A stretch of 64,000 bases of DNA, taken from contig SJOL01007654.1 in NCBI GenBank assembly GCA_004794785.1, positions 35,792 through 99,791 on the forward strand, given 5' to 3'. The notes beneath the pieces are model-generated. The model was not told the origin of the DNA and did no database searches. It was given only the letters and a program-made list of their open reading frames with translations. Source of the DNA: Opisthorchis felineus. Lineage: Eukaryota > Platyhelminthes > Trematoda > Opisthorchiida > Opisthorchiidae. The translations under genes were made by a program, and so were the position numbers. Below, piece after piece: positions 50,231 through 63,179 of the stretch (positions within the stretch are counted from its first letter, which is position 1; the number at the start of each line of letters is the position of its first letter).

Positions 50231-53200
50231 AAGGTTGGAAGAACAGGGCTGTACGTATATACAGCACATCCGATGTCTGCAATCGTGAAAGTCTTTCAGC
50301 CGTCCTAGTATTCATTGTCATAATAGTAACGCGTAAACAATGTTATCCGGCTGCTAAATATCAGCGCTCAGTTAGGACCAAGTGAACCTTATGTTCGTTA
50401 TTATAAAATAGAATGCAGCGCTCGAAACGCATGACGCAGTATAGTTTAGTGTCAAAGTTGAAATTAAACTAGAAAAAAACAATGACCAAGCACGTGGACG
50501 GTACTTTCCAAGGTCTCGTACATCGGAGGGGAAAAAGTGCATGCTAGACCATTGATGCGGAATATTGATATCCAAATTCTGTTCAGGGTAGAGACGGTCT
50601 ATTGTAACGTAACGTAATCAAGAAAGTACAAAGAGATTTATTCCTTTATGTAAGCGATTCAATTAGCAGCAAAAAAAAACAACTTAATAGATATTCTTTC
50701 AGAAAGTCGAGCAATTGAATTCGCATCAGAAACAAATTATTAGACTCCCAGTAGCCTACAGACCTTATAAGAACTGATATAATGATTGAATAGCAAAAGT
50801 AACCAGGGTAGGATAACGTCGCTGTGCTACGGTCAAGTGAATTCCTGTATGAAATATTGTATGGTAAAAATATGTACAGACCGAAAGCGGCTGTCAGAAT
50901 TAGAACGTAAGATACTTGATGAGATGGGGTATCCGTTGCATCACATAGCATTATATGAATAATTAGATTGCTTGGTACGTTGAACTGAGCCCATGCTAGG
51001 TAGAATTGTGGGCCAAGTATCAGTGGCTTTCAGGTATCAAGATGCAGGAGCTAACCCACATCTGAGTCGGAAAAGTATGGTCTGGGGGTTAATGTGATAA
51101 AATGCAGGTATAATCTTATGGATTTTGAACATTTGCAACCTAGGTCAGTCAACCCACCAATAATCACCAAAGGTCAGTGTAGGAACGCACAAAAGTAACG
51201 GTGCGACAGAAGTGTCAGCTTACTAGGAGCAAATTTTTCAGCTGCGCAAATAAACTGATCAAAGATATAACTCCCAGCTGCGTAATACATTGATGGTTAC
51301 GCAAACTTCTAACTAGCTGCGACTAACTCACCCGTTTGTAATTTGCTTCAGCCAAGCGTGCAGCGCGAAGCTGCCTCACGGTTCATTGACGCTGATTTTC
51401 ATGATACTAGTCTGTCGTTTCTTGTAGTTCGCAGAAAAAGTTTGATCAAAATTTACCGGAAGCCGGTTGTCGATTTTGCCCCTTCCAGAACTCATCAGGA
51501 TAGCATATTTCAACCGGTTATCTTTTCCACTTGAACACTGCATTAAGTAAACAACTCATTTTTCTATTAACTAGATGTTCACTTGAGATTCAATTTGGCA
51601 CGTAAGTGAATGTTTTTTCTTCTACGTTGACCTTAGTATTCTAATGAATGATCCGGGTTCGAATCCCTCTTTGGCATATTTCAACTGGATGCCAGATCTC
51701 CATGTGGAATTTCGTACACATGCTGTTTCACCGATACAAGTGAGACAGTGTTAACAAAATTCTTATTTGGTACTGAAGCACGAAAACAGACTAACTGAAA
51801 CTGGAGCATGCGACTACCTGCTGAGGGGCAAACAAACCAAAATCCATAGAGTTTGTTGATCACTCTTGATTAAGTAACACTCAGAGGAAACATTACTTCA
51901 TTCTTTCCTTTAAGATTCACTTTAAATCTTTTAACGTTTTTTATCCAACTGAGAAAGATCAATATAAAACGGAAATAAAGTTGGCTTGAGCAGTGAAATC
52001 ACCACGACGAACAATGGCAGAAAAAAATGAATTTAAATTCAGGAACCTGACGCAGCCTTGTAACAATCAACCGGCTAAAATATCTTTTCACTGAATCAAT
52101 GGACTGAATGGAACCAGGAAAAGTTATCAGAAGAGGAAAGGAAAACCAGCAGTTGACGGTGATCAAAATAATCAGAACGGCTAAACCTTTCCGGCTCAAA
52201 CAACAAAGCGTTTCACGGGTTCTCTGAGTAGACGAAATTTTAAAACCAGCACCAATTCGGAAAATGGTTTAAACGTCGACGTACTACAAAAGTGGACTGG
52301 ATGAAAAATCGGAAGTAGTTGAAGATGAGGCTGCTGGCACTGAGATGATGCCTGTCCCGTCAGGCGTAACAACAGGAAAAATAGTGAGAAATCTGAAAAG
52401 CTTTTGTTGTCTCTTATACCACATGCTGGAAAGTAGTGGTTAAATATTCAAACGACACAAATTACAAGTCAGTTAGTTTGTGGTGAGTCTGTTACATTGA
52501 CCTCTGCGAGTTATTTCCTTATCGTTGTGACACCAAATCAGAGGTGATTAGCGATGTACAGTGAGTGGTTATGCATGCGTTTTTTCGTTTTAGCATTTCC
52601 TTCGTAGAACTCAATATTTCAGGCCAAAGATAAGAATGCTCAACGCAGCTCCAAAGGCGATTTGACAAGGCAGTTTCAGCCAATGGATCGAAGCTTTTGA
52701 GTCTTCCTTTAGGAAAAAAATTAGCATGGCGCATCCTCTTGCCCATTGAGAACGACTGGGAACGAACCCCGTGATGCCCGTGCTTCGGGAATCAAGTGGG
52801 TGTTGTCAAACCAGCCAATGATTTCTTTTAAATTGCAGCAGTACATCATATAGCAACAAAAGGGCAAAATAACACCAGAGTATATCCTACTGTTCTTAAA
52901 TGCTACCAGTCAGGATGGAGTAAACACAGCCATAACATTGGAGATAAAATGATGGCTGCAGATGACATGAACCGTACTGAAAAAGTTAATTTTCACATCG
53001 AAAACGAACCATTTGAATTGAGATGATTAACCTGGTCTGACGAGTTGAACGCCATGGCAACCGTAGTTTTTTGTCCTTCGTATTGACCACTGCTTGAAGT
53101 TGAGAAAGAGCCTCTTGAGATTCTGCGCACCGACAAAAAGGACTTCACATACTACAGAACTGATTCTACGAACTGGTTTATGAACGCATTTCCACAAAAA

Positions 53201-53290
53201 ACAGAAAACTAAGTAGAATCATCTAATCCGTCCAACCACAGTGGTATCGTTTGATAGGGGCTATGAAACAAAGTTAGAGTTTAGACAATT
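50231..53290. other. A/T-rich unrecognised DNA
   Basis: There is no recognised gene. It includes a possible decayed hammerhead at 51.5 kb and an isolated box B-like motif (GGGTTCGAATCCC near 51655) that may be the end of an old tRNA-derived repeat. Confidence 0.4.
51463..51519 (-). ncRNA. Decayed hammerhead-like sequence (tentative)
   Basis: The minus strand has CUGAUGA, a GUUC/GGGC hairpin with a six-base loop, then AAAA where GAAA is required, and UCGA where a palindromic stem III would be. A CCGGUUG/CAACCGG complement flanks the core, separated by about 12 unpaired bases. The layout resembles the 47.5 kb ribozyme, with several damaging changes. Confidence 0.3.
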
Positions 53291-53689
53291 TTGATGTTGG
53301 TATCTGATATGGTAATGAGATTTGGAATGGACACTTACCCGAATCCGACGAAATTCTTTTTGATAGTACTCTACAGCGAAACCTCTGCTGCACCCACTCT
53401 TTTAGCCAATGTCGTTCAAATTGTTACGAATGAACGACATGTGCTTCCGTCGACTATGAGGTGGAGATTTTTATCTGGTTTGCAGAGGATGAGATTTGAC
53501 ACATTGGTTCCTCTTAATCTACTTGTCATAAACAGCACGAAAAACGCATTTACACCCTCACATCTTTGGGAGTTTGTTTGGTGCAGAAAGGATGTAATTG
53601 CAAACTTTCGAATATCATTGCGCTCCCTGTCATGCAAGCCGCTAGAACAAAAGTTTTCCCTGGCGGATAAGAGGACTAAATATGATTGA
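53291..53689 (+). other. Open frame of 132 codons, unassigned
   Basis: An ATG-initiated frame with no family that I recognise. An overlapping minus-strand frame of 101 codons exists. Frames of this length are expected by chance in 64 kb, so coding status is doubtful. Confidence 0.15.
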
Positions 53690-53797
53690 ATAATAAGAGT
53701 ATTGCATGTCGTAAGTTGCAAGCTGCAATTATGATCATCAGTCAGTCAATCAGTAATTGATTGTACTTAATGTTCACCAGGATTGATCAGTCTATGA

Positions 53798-54208
53798 AAA
53801 AATAAATTCGAAACCATACCGATCATTCTATACGGAGATCTTGTTCCGCTTATAGATGCTCCTCTCATTCAGTGCCTTGCGAATATCAAAATCATTTGTC
53901 GTAGTCTCAAGCAAAATCACTTCCCAAAGGATAGCCCCCAGTTAATCTCCTATGCTGACATATGTCATCTGTTCGGTCACCAGGTCTCAAAGCGAGTTTT
54001 TCTTATCGGTTCGGGGTTCCCAATTCTAGGGGATTCAGATAAACTCTGCTCTGTCGGTCACGGATCGACTGAAACGATATCGCCATTTTCCAACGTACTA
54101 TTGAGTGGGAAAACACCAAACCACCCGATAGACACCAAAAACTACTTCACCAGCTCCGATGATTCATCAGACAACAAACTAAACACTTGTCCTGATTCCG
54201 GCAACTAG
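53798..54208 (+). other. Open frame of 136 codons without ATG at its start, unassigned
   Basis: Stop-to-stop frame ending at TAG 54206-54208. It encodes LYGDLVPLIDAPLIQCLANI, then HFPKDSPQLISYADICHLFG and VFLIGSGFPILGD. The composition looks protein-like, with a Ser/Asp/Asn-rich end, but I recognise no domain and see no strong splice site before it. It follows the 53291 frame on the same strand and might be a second exon. Chance remains likely. Confidence 0.2.
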
Positions 54209-54589
54209 GTTACAGACAATGGTCCAAAGCTGACAACCACTCAGCAGTCATTACATGTTTTCCCCACTACCTCAGAGACATTTCCGCTCACGCTGTCTAT
54301 CGCTTTACTCCCACGTTGCGTAATTAAGATTTAATTCCAAAGCTTGTGAGGTAGGAAAGCAGTCGTGTCGAAAGCGCGTATATGGGAGAATGCAATGAAA
54401 ATATTGTGTTCCGAAAAACGGAAAATAATGCATTTTTGGCTTTTTTCAACGATGTCTCCGTTCTGCACGACTTGTACACCTCTTCCGGCAGTTCACACAG
54501 GACAAGAAAAGCCAAAAGGGAAAATAGGACTGAATTCTGGGTTCTAATATACGTGGTGAGCATTGTGAGCAGATTTGGGAAGTTTTAAT

Positions 54590-54800
54590 AGGGATTTCGT
54601 CCCGTAAGTGGAGTCAGTCTATGCTGAAAAGCCGACAAGCACTGTACAGCTGTTTCGTCCTTGTTGGGAATCATCAGCACGCACCTCACAAACCTTCAGG
54701 AAGCTTCGAACTCGCGAATTTCTGGCTAGTATTTCGTACACTTAACCGTTCGCAAACGGCGGGCTGATCAGCACTGCGATTAACTCGTATTTTGACGACA
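54590..54800 (-). mobile_element. tRNA-derived repeat carrying a hammerhead, copy B
   Basis: The same order as copy A on the minus strand: box A-like TTTGCGAACGG (complement of 54746-54756), a good box B GAGTTCGAAGC (54703-54713), the ribozyme (54639-54682), then a tail with AGCATAGACTGACTCCACTT and GGGACGAAATCC. The better box B supports a tRNA origin. Confidence 0.78.
54639..54682 (-). ncRNA. Hammerhead ribozyme with damaged stem I, copy B
   Basis: CUGAUGA (complement of 54671-54677) and GAAA (54653-54656) are intact, as are palindromic ACAGCUGU and A17. Relative to copy A about three bases are missing from the 5' strand of stem I, leaving two pairs against CAGUGC. Stem II keeps three pairs below the CAACAA loop, with a U-C mismatch at the base. 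It is probably inactive or very weak. Confidence 0.75.
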
Positions 54801-55299
54801 TACAGAGCCACTCATCTTTCAGTCAAGGAATCCGCATCACATGTTGCCAGGCTCTTCGATTGATGATCTGATTGACTGAGCAAGAGAGATGCGCACACAC
54901 TGAACAATCAACACCTTCCTAAAAAGAAAGCTGAAGTTTTCAGTTCAATCATCAGAGTATCTATCTTGTTGCTCAAATGCGAAGTGCATCCAAACGAATA
55001 CAAATACACATTCTGTAAATTAACTGCAACTTATTCACAGCAAAAACCAATTGAAATTCATCGATAACCTCTATTATATGACGCTAAACCACTTTTAGGT
55101 TTCATTAGAATCAGATTCCTCTTCAAACACGTTCGAGGCATTTTACTGTTATCTTAGGTAGTTATCCTTGCTGAAATTTCTGTAAACTCGTCAAAAAACG
55201 GAACTGCTTGAAATAATCTCATTGAAGAAATCGATAGATTGAACTGCATTTCCGGGTTTCCGTTGATTAGATAATCAGAAGAGAAGTCGATTTGTGCGC

Positions 55300-57480
55300 C
55301 CAGCTTGGTAATTAGCTTGCAAACACTTTGACAACAATCCAAGTGCGTTTGTTCTATGGAAAATTGCGACACCGTGGATCAGGTGGAAACCCATTCAGTT
55401 TGGATGTGAAAAAGCTCGAGAGCCAGGAAACGTCATCAAAGTCTCGCTGAGTACCACCGTAAAGTTTGGTGGACAACTAAGTCCCAAGCACACCCAAACG
55501 TTAGCGCCCTCGAAACCGACAGCTCTGTGGATACAGTCGGACTTAAGCAAGAGTGGAGACAAGGATTGCTTAACAAGGATGCCTCAAAAATACCCACCCC
55601 GACTCGTCAGAATAATTTGATGTTCATCAAAACAGCCCCACATCTGACAAACGTAGGAGTTGGAAGACATCACGGAAGCACAACAACCAAGATTCTGAAG
55701 TACATGCGGGAAACATAAATCGAATGATGGGCGGGACGAAGTGAAGAACTCCAGTCATACGTGGACCTACTTAGTCACGAAGAACACTCTCCGGACTGAG
55801 GGTACTATCTGGACGGAAGTTCAATATCTTCCGAAACCGGTGAGAAACTTATCAAACTCGAAGAGATTGCGGTAGCTTCGACGCACTACCCAGTTTTCCA
55901 GGGGATGGTGATTTCCGCTATATGACCCACCATAGCCTATCATCATTACTTGATCAGATATGGAGTGATCTACTTGGCTGACTTACCTAGAGCCGCCAAC
56001 CTACTTAGGGGCGCCTTTCCTACAAGGTAGGAAGGTAAGGGGATCGGACGGTCGCTCGCAGAACCGTTTGAACTGATAGGACCGATAATCGGCAGCAGAA
56101 CCGACTCCTTCAACTCCTAGGAACAATCTGGGAGACTGGGGATGTCCCACACCAATTCACTGATGTAACCATAATTCGTCTGTATGCGTGGAAATGAAGT
56201 TAACGGAAGATGTACAGATACCACGGAATCAGCCTCCTATGGACAACAGCCAATATTATGGCTCGTATCCTGCCAAACCGACCGACTGCTTGCATTCTGG
56301 AGCAAAATATTCCTAAAGAACAGTGTTGAATTCGAGGCGGTCGAACTACGTGCCGTGAAACCGAATATTGCCGCAACATAGATCAACGAAGAACGCTGGA
56401 GACGGAATCAACTAGACTATGGACTGTTTGCGGACGGCACCAAAGTCTTTCGTTCAGGCAGCGGAGAGGCATTTTGGTTTGGCTATCCAGACAAATTTAT
56501 CAGTCTCATCAAAGTCTTTTAAATTGGAATATATGCTCGTGTATGGACCTACGCAAAAACGTCAAACGACTTCCAAATCGGTACCTCAGTGGAGCAGAGC
56601 TGTGTTGTCACATCAGCTTTGTCTAGCATGTATGTAACAACAACGTACACAGCGACTTTCTACCATTGTGAAGGTGGCTTACCGATTCGATGCCGTTTAA
56701 ATGGTTGATTAGTAGTGGAAAAAACGCATCGATAATCGCAGTTTTTCTAATAATCCAACATTTTGACCACCGTGATTCACCTTTATCAGAAACGACTTAT
56801 CGGAACATTTCGCGGCTAAAGTACTGCTGCGCGTATCGAATGCCCTATTGCTGTTGGTTGCGGACGACTGAGGCTCATTTTTGCACTGAGAAGTAGCATT
56901 AGATCTTCATAGTGGAAAAAACGCACGAACTGCAAAATCCAGTGCTGTATTCGGTCGTCTTGACGAACGTATCTGAAGCAAGCATCACTTGAACCAAGAC
57001 TGCAGCATATCGAACTGCTGCGCTGTCTTCACTACAGTACAGCAACGAAACCTGGACACCATACAGATGACAAGTTCGGATTCCTGACCCATTTTACTCG
57101 TGGTGTCTGAACACGATATTTCGAATCAAATGGAGGGGTCGAATCGCGGACACCGAGCTTCTTCGAAGAGCAAACATTGTCGGGGTAGAATGTGGTCTGA
57201 GGCGAATTCTCTTCCGCCGGCTGGGCCATTTGAAACCAATGTCCTAAACTCGCATCTTTGAACAACTTGTCTGCGGCTAACTGAGGAGTAGAGTTCAACA
57301 TTGAAGACACCCGAAATTCTGCTACAGAGACAGCCCTGATATATGAAAAACTGTAACTCCCCTTTCAGACCATGAGAGGCACTTAGCGGAACACCCCGTA
57401 GAACGGCTATCCACGCAGGCGTGAGAAGCTTCGTCACTCGAAGCATCACCATGAGTAGAAATCAGAGTTTCAGTTTTAAT
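55300..57480 (+). mobile_element. Decayed LINE, linker to RT and post-RT region, 5'-truncated
   Basis: Across shifting frames the order is: linker; a pre-RT segment with WETGDVPHQFTDVTII; HGISLLWTTANIMARILPNR (the YRGISLLSIAGKILARILLNRL box, near 56220-56282); LDYGLFADGTKVF (equivalent of FVDLTKAFDTV, about 56415); SVPQWSRAVLSHQLCLAC (SNGVKQGCVLAPTLFS); and VKVAYRFDAV. The post-RT block follows as FGRLDERI, KHHLN, NETWTP-like and RIADTELLRRANIVGVE segments (to about 57250). Many stops and frameshifts make it a fossil. The left part shares sequence with the end of the window, so both belong to one family, probably RTE-like. Confidence 0.85.
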
Positions 57481-60242
57481 CACGCTACTATCTCAGGTAG
57501 ACATTCTGAAATTGTTGAATCAGCGGAGAAGTGTCGTTTGACTAAACGCCCGGGTCGGTGGACCTAGGCCCTCCGGACTCTTTTTTTTCAACGGCGTTTG
57601 AAGTACTGTCTCTGAAAGATTGTATCAACGTAGGTTCATGGTTTATAATCGAGTTTTAAACTTGCATGCTTCTGGGAACATCAACGCGGCTCTAGAAAAA
57701 GTTTGCCTTAGGTAATGGCACAAGTAAAATGCGTTTCGAACAGTTTCGCCACTGATTTCACGGAATTTGTCTGCTGTTCCTTCAAAATTTACCAGCATCA
57801 CTGTTGTTTGGAATACTACACTGAAGCATCAGTGTTCAACACGGGTTCAGCTGGCGATGATGATGCGATGAAAAGTCACAACCCCATGATGGTCCATTTG
57901 AAAGGCTAGTAGGACAAAATGTCTTTACCGCATTATGCTTCACCGCCCCTTAATGAGCCAGCATAATAAGGTGACGTTCATCAAAACAGTCCAACATCTG
58001 AAAATGCTATATCCCCCTATCGCTCACCTGAGCACAGTCACACAATTAAGGTGCAAAACGCTCACTAGAAGTGGGCAGTGTTGCCCCCTGAAGTCCACTG
58101 GTATAAAGGCTTATTGAGAATGTTCATTATGGTTGGTCCTAAGAGAGGAAACGCTCCACCGACTGCTTGGTCCAGTGCTGGTTTTATCAAGCTACCATAC
58201 CAGGAACGGTTGCAAGACGTTTTGGCTAGCAGTTTGTGTCAATTTTGACCTGGTCAGTGACTTCACTTGAAAACATTTCCTGCATGGATTCACAATTCTG
58301 TTTAAATTCATGCAAAGAATTAGACAAGTGATATAAGCAATGATCAGTTGACTGCTTCCAAGTGGTTAGATTTATGCACAGATTTATTGCGTAGTCTCAA
58401 TCAGGAAAGGTTCGATGGAAGCCTACCTGGAGCAGTAAATCTGGCAGACAGTAGATAGCATAGTTTTCTTCAAACAGCTTCTGCAGATTCTTCCGAAATA
58501 TGGTTCCCCTAAACGCTTCACATGTGATGCTTTGCCAACATCGTAACAAGATTTATTTAACCAGCACTGTACTCGTAATTACCAAACTCGAAAACAGCTC
58601 AGTTTTCTCGGTAGCCAGACTACCGCACTATGCGAAAAGCGTGAACCTAGACGCACAAACACACAGGGTCAGACTTTGTCTAATGCACCCAACAAGAATG
58701 GTAACAACAGCCCCGGGCTGCAGGTCAGACAGTGTTTTGTTCTGTTCAGTGTAAATAAATCATCTCCGCTCGCCTTTGCAGACAATTATTCTTGTGGTGG
58801 TCAAGTTGTTTATGAATGATATATCTGTCCATAATATTTACCGACGGGCTGTAAGGAGTATAAGCTGTGATTTCAACTTTAATTATTTGAACAGTGGTGC
58901 TTTCGCGCAGACTGGGCTTCATGTAGATTGTAAGCGCCACAGGATTTGCTTTCCGTTCAAAAGGAATGACGTCCAGACTTCGTGTAGTATGCTTCTAACG
59001 AGTGCGGTATTGTAAAGATCACTGGTGTGTATGAATCCTTTTCTTCTTCTGTCGTGGAATTCACACAATGCTTTCGATCCCTAAAGAACCCATATGTGTA
59101 ACTGAGGAAGCCCATAATCTGGCGTGTTTATTTGAACGTTCCTCTCACAGTAGATACGTCGAACGCAGTGAAATACTACTGAAAAGTGCCAGTAGCAGCA
59201 CCTTCTCTATGTAACGGCTCTTGAGGAAGGGCTGCCTCCAGTGATTCTCAAAATTCTCTAGTGTTGTGAAGTAGTAACGCAAGTTGCCCCCGCTGCGCAA
59301 GTAAATCCAACTCCACCTATTTTTAACCAAATAACCTAATCTGAAAGGCTAAGCCACATAAAATGTTTGGCTTCCGTCTCCGTTCTTTCTTTCCCTTTAC
59401 TTTGTGGTTGTACTGACCATTTCCATTAGTTCTTCAAATAGGTCGTGGTCAGATAGAATGGTTGCTCTACGGCTCATGTGCGCCATTATGTAGCCAGGTA
59501 GCTGAGTAATTAACAACAAGTAAATAGGAACTAAATTGGGGAAGTCGGTAATTATTGCTGTGGAATCATCCGAAGAGAGCTCACCAGGTGCAGGAGTTCA
59601 TGACAATTATCATGGATGGATGCAAATGAGAATAACCTCATTGGCCTAGTCCCAGCAGGCAAAGCATCACACTGCGAACGGTGACACAGGAATTGACAAG
59701 GAAGGTAAGTGTCGTATCCTACAGTTCTAACCAGCTGGCCTCTTGAACAATATTCCATCGTTCACCCATAGTTGTATTTGTTTGATTGCCATTATTGGAC
59801 AATTCCGTCAACTAACCGACATTTGGCTTACTTTTTGCACAGACCCACTCGTTTCGTGCCACCGTACTAACCACATTTGCAGCTTGACTGCTGTCTGGAT
59901 ATGCAAGCAGATATTTGAAACAACCCAATCTTCCTAGATGTGCTGTAGGCCTTTTCTACTGAATTCTATTTGATGCTTCAAACCACACTGGACGAAAAAT
60001 ATTATGCATATAGACGTTGATGGACATTGAGCTTATATGAGAAGTGCAAAAAGGTAAATTTTGACCAATTTTAATACATAATCTAAAAAGGAAGCATCCT
60101 GGATCGACAAGTCAATGTCTTCACCATATGCAGGAGATATTGTCAGCTCTTCAGCGTACAAATGTTTCATTTCGTAGGCAAACATAATCCCAAGATTGGT
60201 GCTTGATCAGATGATCGTTGATTTGTTTGCCGAGCTTGACAA
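57481..60242. other. Unrecognised DNA
   Basis: No recognised gene or repeat; short frames only. Confidence 0.4.
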
Positions 60243-60290
60243 TTGGCTTGCAAGCGTTTCGTCCTCAGTCGAGGAGACATCGTTAGTACG
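60234..60290 (-). repeat. Repeat end with hammerhead-like boxes (tentative)
   Basis: The minus strand reads CUAACGA (two transitions from CUGAUGA; complement of 60280-60286), a possible hairpin ending GAGGAC, GAAA (60257-60260) and a palindrome GCUUGCAAGC. A shorter relative of the same sequence lies near 55288-55325 (AGCTTGGTAATTAGCTTGCA). This may be the end of a Penelope-like or SINE-like repeat. Confidence 0.3.
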
Positions 60291-63179
60291 CAGTTGAGTG
60301 GGAGAGACCCACCCATATGTCACAAAGCTGAGCCATGAAAAATCACAATATCTGCATGACCTCCTTTTGAACATCGAAAATGTGCTAGAAACAACTTTAC
60401 ACCCAGAAGCAACCAGGTTAATTCCTTTAGTCTGATTTCCATGTTGCACAACCGAGTTAGCAAGGCGGAACGATCGATGTTCTTATGGAAGAGTGCTTTT
60501 TACCACCAGGGTCGTTTGGAATTATAGCATTAACCAGCTACTGGTCGTTTCAACTTTTTGATATTCGGTTTCTAGGCTTTCGGAGCAGACTGAATTAGAA
60601 ACGTACCTTTTGTTCCTAATCTTTTGCAACTGAACCGAACATGTTAGTAACCAAAACTATGAAGATTAGAGGGGGAAAATGAGAAATGCAGGATATCGGG
60701 CCAAAGGATCAGATATCCAAATAGTAATTTGATCAAATGTGATATGTACCACCGGTTGGTGGAGTCAGCTAATTTGCACATTTTGCTACTTGAAGCTATT
60801 CTGTTCAAGAAAGTATGAACTCTCAGTTTTCCAATCCGAGCATGTAACTACTATCTGTATTCCCATATCGTATGACTGTGGTCCAGTCTGCTGCGTCCGT
60901 ATTACTGTGTGATTTTAAGGACAAAGCCTAGCCAAAAGGAGGTTAGCAGCAAGGAACAGACGAGACCAATTAGACTATGACCTTATTGTTGCTTGTCAAG
61001 CACCTAAGCTGAAATAAATATTATCGACCTTACCGACCAAAACCGAGGTCTGTGTGCATATTGTCATAGCTTAACCTGAGTGCATGGGAAACGGGTTTAT
61101 GGACTATACCGGAGACAAGCACATTGCACTTCAGGACATGTACGAACAACAGCTATCTTGAGAAATGTAGAAGTCCTGTATTTATTTATTTCCCTTGATT
61201 ACTTTCTAGGATTATTCTATTGAATGTACATTTGTGTGCAATTCTGATCGGAATACGTGAACTAGAGTAGAACAACCAAACGAACCTCCAGTCGAATTTT
61301 CAAATTGCAGATAAATATGTGATGTCAATTTATATTTCACATCATTCCATCTGTTAGGTTCCGTTTGACAAGTAATTAATTCTCCCAAATGGAACAGTAA
61401 ACAACAGTTGATAGTAGTGACATGAGTACCAAATATCTTCCCGAAATTTCACTAACTCCATCAGACACTGCATTTTTCCTCCTGGTCCTAAATTCAGTCA
61501 CCTGTTACCTGGAATTCAACGTTTCGTTTTTTTTCTTTGGGCTGCTTCATTCGTAGTCGATAGCGTAGTACAATTATATTCCAAGTGTGTGGAGGAACGC
61601 TATCCAAAAATTGGAGGGTTTGCCTTGATCTGTGAGTCATACATGCCGACGAAATGCGCAGTGCGTAATCGAAACTGGAAGAAACTAGCCTGATTTGTAG
61701 ACACCTTGGTACTTTCTACGGTAGCATTATCAAAATGAATCGAGATTTGTTTTAAAAAATGACCTAACTGATAAGCGATCTAAAAATGAAATTGGACATT
61801 TATGCCGGAGAACGATTAAACAGAACCTGCCTGCCACAAACGTTTGTAGACATATTAAATCTGCAAAGCGGCAGAAAGCTTGGAACAACATTCGCGGGGC
61901 CGAGGGGAGATAATTCTCACTGACTAAGCGATTCACGATTGCGCGAACTGTGATGCATAGCATTTGCGAAAAAATTATTTCAAGAAAAAGGAAGTGAAAA
62001 TTTCTCTCAGTTCGGTAAGTTTTGACTATAAATGTGACTTTTAAAGTGATACTCGTTGACGGCTTTTTGACCCATCACAATTCTGAACTATCTAGACTTC
62101 ACTTTCGAGGGACAAGCACAGCTTATATATCATTACGCAGCTGTCGAAAGATCCTGGTTAATCGGCTGGGTTATCAGCCACATAGATGAGGTTTCACCGA
62201 GTGATTAAGCTCACAATTTAAGTAATTACTATTAATTTTGACCAGAAAAGCTAGATTAACCACTGTTGAACTTAAGCTCCAAAGCATACCTCATTAGTTA
62301 TAGTGTTACACACAGGCGAATGAGCCAAAACGTTGTTTGAAACCCCCTTGTTGTCAAGCCCACTAAGTAGCCTCAGCAATACGAATTCGATATTACCCTG
62401 TATATGGAATATCCTTGCCCACCAAAACTAAACAGAATTGAATTTCCATGCCAACCATTTTTCGAATTCATTTTTTTCTAAAGAAGATTGTCGGCCAAGG
62501 GGAGAAATCGGGTAAATTTTTAACACTTTTCTGTTCATCCTTGGACGTGCACCACTTTACCCAGCAATCCAATAGTACAGTTCGCTGGACAGGGCAGAAG
62601 AGGTCCGCTTGTGTGGGTAGGTTAATCGTCTGGTGCAGGAAAACTCTGGAAAGCGTCCATTTTCCTGGACCTAAGCCGTCACCTTACACTGGCGGTCTGG
62701 TTGTAGTGCTATAACGGTCTTACGAGCTACGCTGGCTGCAACTCGCATCCATGAAGTTCAGTTATGTCAGAAATGCAAACGGGGAGCCAAAGTAATACGA
62801 GCAATCGAAATGTGAGAGGAAGCCTGGAGATTACGTCGTACAGCCCACTGCGAGATAAGTGTGGAAAAAGTTATGTGGTTTCACAGTCAACAAGCATGTC
62901 CACATTTACGGAGGGAGCGATGCTGAACTCTTCGGTGAAAGGATGAGTTGGAAAGCATAAAAGCCGCACACGCCATTAGGTCGAGGACTGACTGTGGCGA
63001 CCAACACAACATCCGATACAGCCAACTTACTTTCAAAATACAAGAGTCTGGCGCTGCTCAAGACGCACAGCCTGTGAGATGGGCTATTCGTTGTCAGAAT
63101 TCCATACTTTAACCCATGCGCCCTCGGTCTAGTTCAGCAACTACTGCATTGTCGGACATGCTTCACATGACACAGGCTG
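60291..63179. other. A/T-rich unrecognised DNA
   Basis: No recognised gene. The last few hundred bases may be 5' sequence of the LINE that becomes recognisable at about 63.2 kb. Confidence 0.4.
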
